DNA of 10,335 nucleotides from CAZGXQ01 sp964530195 (GTDB taxonomy: Bacteria > Patescibacteriota > Minisyncoccia > Minisyncoccales > GBS-2): NCBI GenBank assembly GCA_964530195.1, contig CAZGXQ010000061.1, forward strand, positions 1 to 10,335, written 5' to 3'. Shown here one piece after another: positions 5,148 to 10,335 of the stretch (position 1 is the stretch's first letter; the number at the start of each line of letters is the position of its first letter). The notes beneath the pieces were generated by a model. It saw nothing but the letters and a program-made list of their open reading frames with translations, was not told where the DNA came from and made no database searches. Position numbers and translations under genes: made by a program.

Positions 5148-6740
5148 ATGCTTGAGAAAAAAATTAAAAATTTACTTTTTAAATGCTTGAAAAAAATTCA
5201 AGAAAGAAAGGGGACTTGCTTTAAGTTTGAGGAAATAGAGATCGAGGTTCCTCGAGAAAGAAATTACGGTGATTATAGTTCAAATGTCGCTTTAGTTTTT
5301 GCAAAATTTTTTAATAAAAATCCAATTCAATTAGCCCAAGAAATAAAAAAAGAATTAGAGATTTTGGACCAAAAAAGTGGTTTATTCAAAGAAATAAAAA
5401 TTGAAGGTCCAGGTTTTATCAATTTCTTTATTTCAGAAAAAATTTTAAAAAATAGTCTCAAAGAAATTTTATTTAAAGCCAAAAACCCCTGGGAGTTTAA
5501 AAAGAAAAAAGAAAAAGTTTTAGTTGAATTTATTTCAGCTAATCCAACAGGTCCTTTGCATATTGGAAATGGTAGAGGGGCTTTTTTTGGAGATTGTTTA
5601 GCTAAAATTTTAGAAAAAGCAGGATATGAAGTTCAAAGGGAGTATTTTATTAATGATGCAAAACATAATACTCAAATCAGAGAGTTGGGGAAAACAGCTT
5701 TGGGAAAAGGTAAAGCATATCTTAATGAATATTTAAAAGAAAAAATTGAAAATTTAAAAGAGAAGTTGAAAAACCTTAATGAAGAAGAAGTTGGATTTCT
5801 TTTGGCAAAGGAGATCCAGAGAGATATTCAGAAATTTATTAAAGAAAAACTAAAAATTAAATTTAATAGATTTGTTTCAGAACAAAAGCTTTTTGATCAG
5901 GGAAAAGTAGATCAAATTTTTAATCAATTACAAAAAAGTGGCTTGGTTTATGAAAAAGAAGGCGCGAAATGGTTAAGACTTTCTCAATTTGGATTGACAA
6001 AAGATGAAGTTTTAATCAGAAAAGACGGCTCCCCAACTTATTTTCTTTCTGATATTGCTTATCACAAAGATAAAATTGAGCGAGGGTTTAAAAAAATCAT
6101 TAATATTTGGGGAGCAGACCATCAAGGTCATGTTAAAAGAATGAAAGCTGTAATGAAAATTTTAAAATTTAAAGGAGATTTCGAAATTTTAATTTCTCAA
6201 ATTGTTACCCTAAAAGGAGGAGAAAAACTCTCAAAAAGAAAGGGAAAAGTAATTTTTTTGGAAGAGTTAATTGAGGAAATTGGTCTTGATGCTTCTCGTT
6301 TTTTCTACCTTACTCGTTCTCTTTCAACTCCTCTAGAGTTTGATATTGAATTAGCAAAAGAAAAATCCCAAAGAAACCCACTATTTTATGTGCAATATGC
6401 GCATGCAAGAATTTGCAGTGTTTTAAAAAAAGCAAGAAAATATAAATTAAAGAGAATAAATTGGGATTTGCTTTCTCATCCAAAAGAAATAGAGCTGATA
6501 AAGCAAATAATCCGATTTCCAGATATAATTCAAAAGTGTCTGAGAGATTATGAGTTGCAAAGAATTCCAAACTATGCACGAGAAGTCGCGAATGCATTTC
6601 ATCAGTTTTATGAAGAATGCAGAATTATTGGAGAAAATGAAGATTTAACCCGATCAAGATTAGCTTTAGTTTTGGCAACAAAAATTGTTTTAAGGGAAGT
6701 TTTAAATTTAATGGGAATTTCTGCACCAGAGAAAATGTAA
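5148..6740 (+). CDS. argS: Arginyl-tRNA synthetase
   Basis: This class I synthetase charges tRNA-Arg with arginine using ATP. The 530-residue protein has the family order. An N-terminal Add-1 domain carries 'EVPRERNYGDYSSNVAL' and 'IEGPGFINFFI'. The catalytic core carries 'ANPTGPLHIGN' (HIGH equivalent H138-N141), 'REYFINDAKHN', 'YFLSDIAYH' and 'IWGADHQGHVKRM'. The KMSKS equivalent is KLSKRKG (360-366). A DALR-type anticodon-binding domain ends in 'LREVLNLMGISAPEKM', the usual ArgRS terminus. HIGN and a modified KMSKS loop are normal variants for ArgRS. It is slightly shorter than the common 550-580 residues. The start ATG matches the family N-terminus, with no Shine-Dalgarno before it. ileS follows after 39 bp on the same strand, so the two synthetases are probably co-transcribed. 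Confidence 0.97.
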   Translation: MLEKKIKNLLFKCLKKIQERKGTCFKFEEIEIEVPRERNYGDYSSNVALVFAKFFNKNPIQLAQEIKKELEILDQKSGLFKEIKIEGPGFINFFISEKILKNSLKEILFKAKNPWEFKKKKEKVLVEFISANPTGPLHIGNGRGAFFGDCLAKILEKAGYEVQREYFINDAKHNTQIRELGKTALGKGKAYLNEYLKEKIENLKEKLKNLNEEEVGFLLAKEIQRDIQKFIKEKLKIKFNRFVSEQKLFDQGKVDQIFNQLQKSGLVYEKEGAKWLRLSQFGLTKDEVLIRKDGSPTYFLSDIAYHKDKIERGFKKIINIWGADHQGHVKRMKAVMKILKFKGDFEILISQIVTLKGGEKLSKRKGKVIFLEELIEEIGLDASRFFYLTRSLSTPLEFDIELAKEKSQRNPLFYVQYAHARICSVLKKARKYKLKRINWDLLSHPKEIELIKQIIRFPDIIQKCLRDYELQRIPNYAREVANAFHQFYEECRIIGENEDLTRSRLALVLATKIVLREVLNLMGISAPEKM

Positions 6741-6779
6741 AACTTTACTTTTGAGCAAATAAAGATTATTTTAAAAAGT

Positions 6780-9700
6780 ATGGAATTTTCCCTTCCAAAA
6801 TTAGAAGAAAAAATACTGAAATTCTGGAAAAAAAACAGAATTTTTGAGAGTTCGATTGAGAAAAGAAAAAAGGTAAAAGATTTTGTTTTCTATGAAGGAC
6901 CCCCAACTGCAAATGCCAAACCAGGAATTCACCATGTTTTGAGTAGAGTTTTTAAGGATATCATTTGTCGCTACAAGACAATGAAAGGTTTCAGGGTTTT
7001 GAGAAAAGCAGGTTGGGACACTCATGGTCTTCCGGTAGAACTTGAAATCGAAAAGAAGCTAGGTTTTAAAAACAAAAAAGACATCGAGAAATATGGAATT
7101 GAAAAATTTAATGCCTTGTGCAAAAAATCAGTTTTTCAATACAAAAAAGAATGGGAAAATTTAACTGAAAGAATTGGATTTTGGTTAGATTTGAAAAATC
7201 CCTATATAACTTGTGAACCAGATTATATAGAGTCTGTTTGGTTTTTACTGAAGAAAATTTGGGAAAAAGGACTTTTATATCAAGATTTTAGAGTTTCTCC
7301 ATACTGTCCTCGCTGTCAAACAATTTTATCTTCTCACGAAGTTGCCCAGGGTTATAAAAAAATAAAAGAGCCATCAATTTATGTAAGATTTAAGATTTTA
7401 AGCCCAGAATTCAAAAATACTTCTCTCTTGGTTTGGACAACTACGCCCTGGACTCTTCCTGCCAATGTTGCAGTGGCTGTTAATCCAAACTTTATTTATG
7501 TAAAGGTGAACATCAGAAATGAAAAAATCTTGATAGTAAAAGAGAAGTTTTCTGAAGTCTTATCTGAAGGAGAAATTGAAAAGGAGTTTTTAGGAAAAGA
7601 TTTAGTTGGTCTAAAATATCAACCTCCGTTTGATTTTTATCAGCCAGATTTAAAAAAAGAAAGAATTTGGGAAGTTTTGCCTGCTGATTTTGTTTCTTTG
7701 AAAGAAGGTACAGGATTAGTTCACATTGCCCCTGCCTTTGGTGAAGAAGATATGGAGTTGATTAGAGCTTACAACTCACAACTTGCAACTGACGACAAAG
7801 AGTTTCCGGTAATTTTGAATGTAAATGAGGAGGGAAAATTCAAGTTAGAGGTGAAAAAATTCGCGGGTCTTTTTGTGAAAGATGCCGATCCTTTAATCAT
7901 TCAAGATTTAAAAGAAAGAGGACTTTTGTTTAAAGAAGAACTGTATGAGCACGATTATCCGTTTTGTTGGAGATGCAAAGCTCCTCTTTTGTATTACGCA
8001 AAGAAAAGCTGGTTTATAAAAATGACAGCAGTAAAGAAAGATTTGATTAAGAACAACGAAAAAATAAATTGGATTCCCGCTCATTTAAAAGAAGGAAGAT
8101 TTGGAGAATGGTTAAGAGAAATTAAAGATTGGGCGCTCTCAAGAGAAAGATATTGGGGAACGCCTCTTCCCATTTGGGAATGCCGAAATTGTCATTTTAA
8201 AGTAGCAATTGGTTCTTTAAAGGAGCTAAAAGAGCAAAAGTTTTCAACTAATCGTTATTTAATTTTGCGACACGGGGAATCAGAAAGTAATTTAAAAAAT
8301 TTACTTGTTTCTGAGATTTCAAATTCTAAAAATTTTCATTTAACAGAAAAAGGAAAAGAAGAGATAAAAAGGGCAGCTGAAAAATTAAAAAAAGAAAAAA
8401 TAGATTTAATTTTTAGTTCTGATTTAGAGAGATGCAAAGAAAGTGCAGAAATTGTTGGAAAATATTTAAATATAAAACCAAAATTTGATAAAAGATTAAG
8501 AGAAATTAAAGGAGGAGAGTTAGAAAATAAGCCTTTGGAAGAGGTTTTTGCTTTTTGGAAGACTTTTGAAGAGAGATTCAAGAAAAGACCAAAAGGAGGT
8601 GAAAACTACAACGATGTGAAAAAGAGAATGATCAATTTTATTGAGAGTTTAGAGAAAAAATATACTCAAAAAACGATTTTAATCATTAGCCACCAAAGAC
8701 CTTTAACAATGCTTGAAGGAGCAATGGAGGGCTGGAAGATTGAAGAATTCTTTGGGGCAGAAAAAAAGAAAATAAAAACTGGAGAAATAAGAGAAATTAT
8801 TTTTAGAAAGTTGCCCTATAACAAAGAAGGAGAATTAGATTTCCATAGACCTTATGTGGATGAAGTAGAGTTTTTCTGTCCAAAGTGTCAAGCAAAAATG
8901 AAAAGAGTTTCTGAAGTAATTGATTGTTGGTTTGATTCTGGAGCAATGCCTTTTGCTCAGGGTCATTGGCCTTTTTCTGAAATTCCAAATTCCAAATTCC
9001 AAATTCTAAAATTGAAACCGCCAAAATTGTTTCCAGCAGATTATATTGCAGAGGGAATAGACCAAACAAGGGGTTGGTTTTATACTCTTTTGGCAATTTC
9101 AACTTTAATGGGCTTTGGTCCTCCTTACAAAAATGTTATTTCTTTGGGTCATGTTTTAGATGAGAAAGGAGAGAAAATGTCAAAATCAAAAGGAAATGTT
9201 GTGGATCCCTGGGAAATGATAAAAAAATATGGAGCAGATAGTATTCGTTGGTATTTTTTTACCATCAATCATCCAGGTGATCCAAAACTTTTTTCAGAAA
9301 AAGACATAAAAGAAACTTTTAGAAAATTTATTCTCACTTTTTGGAATTGCTTTGTTTTCTTTCAAACTTATAAAGCCAATGTAAGAGATTTTAAGATCAA
9401 GAGACCAAAAAATCAACTGGACAAATGGATTGTTTCAAAACTTCAAAATCTCATTTTAAAAGTCACAAAAGATTTAGAAAAATATGAAATTACTCATGCT
9501 GCCAGAAGCATAGAAAACTTTGTAATTGAAGATTTGTCGCTTTGGTATATTAGGAGAAAAAGAGTTATTTTCCAAAGGCCAAAAAATAAAATTGAATTGA
9601 AAGAATCTACCAAGGTTTTAGGATATGTAATCTCTACAGTAACAAAACTTATTGCGCCCTTCTGTCCATTTTTTGCTGAATATATCTGGCAAAGAATAGA

Positions 9701-10277
9701 TGAGGAAAAAGGAAAAGTAAGTTCAATTCATCTCCAAAACTGGCCCAAAACGGAAAAGGAATTAATTAATAATAATTTGGAAAATAAAATGGAAATTGTA
9801 AGAGAAATTGTGAAAAAAGCTTTGGCAGAAAGATCAAAAGCAAAAATTAAAGTAAGACAGCCTTTACAAAAATTGGAAATTCCAAATAAAGAGCTAAAAA
9901 AAGAGAAAGAGTTATTAGAATTGATTAAAGAAGAAGTAAATGTAAAGGAAATTGTTTTTGGTAAAAAATTTGAATTAGACAAAGAAATTACCCCTCAATT
10001 AAAAGAGGAAGGAATAGTAAGGGAGGTAATTCGACACATTCAAGCTGCAAGGAAGGAAATGGGTTTTGAGAGGAAAGATAAAGTTGTGGTAGAATTTAAA
10101 GCAGAGGGAGAATTAGCCAACATATTGATTAAAAATCAAAAATTCATTTCTGATTTGGCAAATTTAGTAGAATTTAAAGAGAAAGGGGAGGAAAAAAAGT
10201 TTGACCTTGAAAAAGAAATTGAAATTGATGGAGAAAAAATAAGTCTTGGAATAAAAAAGGTCAATTTTAAAAAATAA
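6780..10277 (+). CDS. ileS: Isoleucyl-tRNA synthetase with an inserted histidine phosphatase domain
   Basis: This is a class I synthetase of 1,165 residues. The HIGH region is 'KPGIHHVLSR' (H51, H52), a form seen in Bacteroidetes-type IleRS, followed by 'GWDTHGLPVE'. One zinc site is C176/C179 with C396/C399. The CP1 editing domain has 'WTTTPWTLP' (219-227) and 'HIAPAFGEED' ending at Asp324, so proofreading of Val-tRNA-Ile looks intact. 'RYWGTPLPIWEC' leads to a second Cys4 ribbon (C468, C471, C700, C703), interrupted at about 491-678 by a histidine phosphatase domain. 'EVIDCWFDSGAMPFAQ', 'EGIDQTRGWFY' and KMSKS (799-803) follow, then an anticodon-binding domain and C-terminal extension. Without the insert the length is about 977, slightly short for this IleRS type. 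There is no stop or frameshift at either junction. A tandem heptamer lies within the gene near 8980. Confidence 0.96.
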   Translation: MEFSLPKLEEKILKFWKKNRIFESSIEKRKKVKDFVFYEGPPTANAKPGIHHVLSRVFKDIICRYKTMKGFRVLRKAGWDTHGLPVELEIEKKLGFKNKKDIEKYGIEKFNALCKKSVFQYKKEWENLTERIGFWLDLKNPYITCEPDYIESVWFLLKKIWEKGLLYQDFRVSPYCPRCQTILSSHEVAQGYKKIKEPSIYVRFKILSPEFKNTSLLVWTTTPWTLPANVAVAVNPNFIYVKVNIRNEKILIVKEKFSEVLSEGEIEKEFLGKDLVGLKYQPPFDFYQPDLKKERIWEVLPADFVSLKEGTGLVHIAPAFGEEDMELIRAYNSQLATDDKEFPVILNVNEEGKFKLEVKKFAGLFVKDADPLIIQDLKERGLLFKEELYEHDYPFCWRCKAPLLYYAKKSWFIKMTAVKKDLIKNNEKINWIPAHLKEGRFGEWLREIKDWALSRERYWGTPLPIWECRNCHFKVAIGSLKELKEQKFSTNRYLILRHGESESNLKNLLVSEISNSKNFHLTEKGKEEIKRAAEKLKKEKIDLIFSSDLERCKESAEIVGKYLNIKPKFDKRLREIKGGELENKPLEEVFAFWKTFEERFKKRPKGGENYNDVKKRMINFIESLEKKYTQKTILIISHQRPLTMLEGAMEGWKIEEFFGAEKKKIKTGEIREIIFRKLPYNKEGELDFHRPYVDEVEFFCPKCQAKMKRVSEVIDCWFDSGAMPFAQGHWPFSEIPNSKFQILKLKPPKLFPADYIAEGIDQTRGWFYTLLAISTLMGFGPPYKNVISLGHVLDEKGEKMSKSKGNVVDPWEMIKKYGADSIRWYFFTINHPGDPKLFSEKDIKETFRKFILTFWNCFVFFQTYKANVRDFKIKRPKNQLDKWIVSKLQNLILKVTKDLEKYEITHAARSIENFVIEDLSLWYIRRKRVIFQRPKNKIELKESTKVLGYVISTVTKLIAPFCPFFAEYIWQRIDEEKGKVSSIHLQNWPKTEKELINNNLENKMEIVREIVKKALAERSKAKIKVRQPLQKLEIPNKELKKEKELLELIKEEVNVKEIVFGKKFELDKEITPQLKEEGIVREVIRHIQAARKEMGFERKDKVVVEFKAEGELANILIKNQKFISDLANLVEFKEKGEEKKFDLEKEIEIDGEKISLGIKKVNFKK
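8250..8813 (+). other. Histidine phosphatase (phosphoglycerate mutase-like) domain within IleRS
   Basis: Residues 491-678 of IleRS read as a complete branch-1 histidine phosphatase domain. The N-terminal strand 'RYLILRHGES' holds the catalytic R497-H498-G499-E500. 'LTEKGKEEIKRAAEKL' is the usual helix. 'IFSSDLERCKESAEIVG' carries R551. 'LREIKGGELENKPLEEV' and 'PKGGENYNDVKKRM' supply the acidic residue (E608). 'ILIISHQRPLTML' holds the second catalytic His, H638, and 'KTGEIREI' closes the sheet. All core residues appear present, so activity is plausible. The usual substrates of this superfamily are phosphomonoesters ranging from sugar phosphates to nucleotide and cofactor phosphates; the substrate here cannot be read from sequence. 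There is no independent start or stop, so it is part of one polypeptide. Confidence 0.9.
8980..9007 (+). repeat. Tandem AAATTCC heptamer, four copies, inside ileS
   Basis: Four head-to-tail copies of AAATTCC are present, the last ending in T, followed by a degenerate fifth (aaaattg). In frame they encode 'EIPNSKFQIL', part of a Ser/Asn/Lys-rich stretch between 'FAQGHWPF' and 'FPADYIAEG'. IleRS homologues known to me are a few residues different there and lack this repeat-like peptide. The repeat probably expanded within a surface loop. Three heptamers are 21 nt, so a gain or loss of three copies keeps the frame. Confidence 0.75.
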
Positions 10278-10284
10278 ATTAATT

Positions 10285-10335
10285 ATGGCAGAACAAAAAA
10301 AACCTTCTTCGTTCTTTCAAAAATATGGAGGAAGA
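10285..10335 (+). CDS. Start of an unidentified gene, cut by the window end
   Basis: An ATG seven bases after the ileS stop opens a frame of 17 codons (MAEQKKPSSFFQKYGGR) that runs off the window. The spacing and strand suggest it belongs to the same transcript as argS and ileS. The peptide is too short to assign to a family. No Shine-Dalgarno is visible upstream, as for the other genes here, so the start is supported only by position and the open frame. Confidence 0.5.
   Translation, partial: MAEQKKPSSFFQKYGGR

Noticed and set aside
6310..6597. - strand open frames inside argS and ileS (also at 6801-7025, 8336-8581, 8803-9102, 9728-9982)
   Set aside because: They are antisense to well-conserved synthetase coding sequence and show no family motifs. 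The low GC content leaves such frames open by chance.
8250..8813. Separate phosphatase gene inserted into a broken ileS
   Set aside because: One continuous frame spans IleRS, phosphatase and IleRS, without internal stops or frameshift. The catalytic elements of IleRS continue correctly on both sides.

Overview
The window looks like a chromosomal segment from a low-GC bacterium of the Patescibacteria/CPR type, probably Parcubacteria-like. This is inferred from three things: a large secreted protein built from 'SPNGGE..W' repeats, Cys-paired InlB-like repeats and a CARDB domain; very compact gene spacing; and Lys/Ile/Glu-rich short housekeeping proteins. The standard genetic code is used: TGA is the stop of infC and no gene reads through TGA. 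No 16S gene is present, so the taxonomy stays an inference.

Layout. Positions 1-3231 (+) hold the 3' part of a gene for a modular extracellular protein, and its start lies left of the window. Positions 3236-5102 (-) hold a translation cluster, read in the order smpB, ssrA (tmRNA), infC, rpmI, rplT. Its coding overlaps are ATGA and TAATG, and only 5 nt separate the smpB stop from the tmRNA 5' end. Positions 5148-10277 (+) hold argS and ileS, divergent from smpB across 45 bp. At 10285 a new reading frame starts and leaves the window.

The tmRNA was found by reading the - strand. It has a 7-bp acceptor stem with a G3-U pair, a T-arm, a long closing helix, three pseudoknots and a tag frame whose stop codon sits in a hairpin loop. 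The encoded tag is predicted as ANLMAAPALV. SmpB, its obligate partner, is the gene directly upstream, so a trans-translation module is embedded directly in front of the IF3/L35/L20 operon.

Two points stand out. First, IleRS carries an apparently complete histidine phosphatase domain (RHGES, second His in 'ISHQ') inserted between the two halves of a Cys4 zinc ribbon, while synthetic and editing motifs remain intact. Second, the tmRNA contains TCACCTCCTTTC, which matches the anti-Shine-Dalgarno 3' tail typical of bacterial 16S rRNA. It sits in a connecting strand of the last pseudoknot. No start codon in the window has a clear Shine-Dalgarno sequence.
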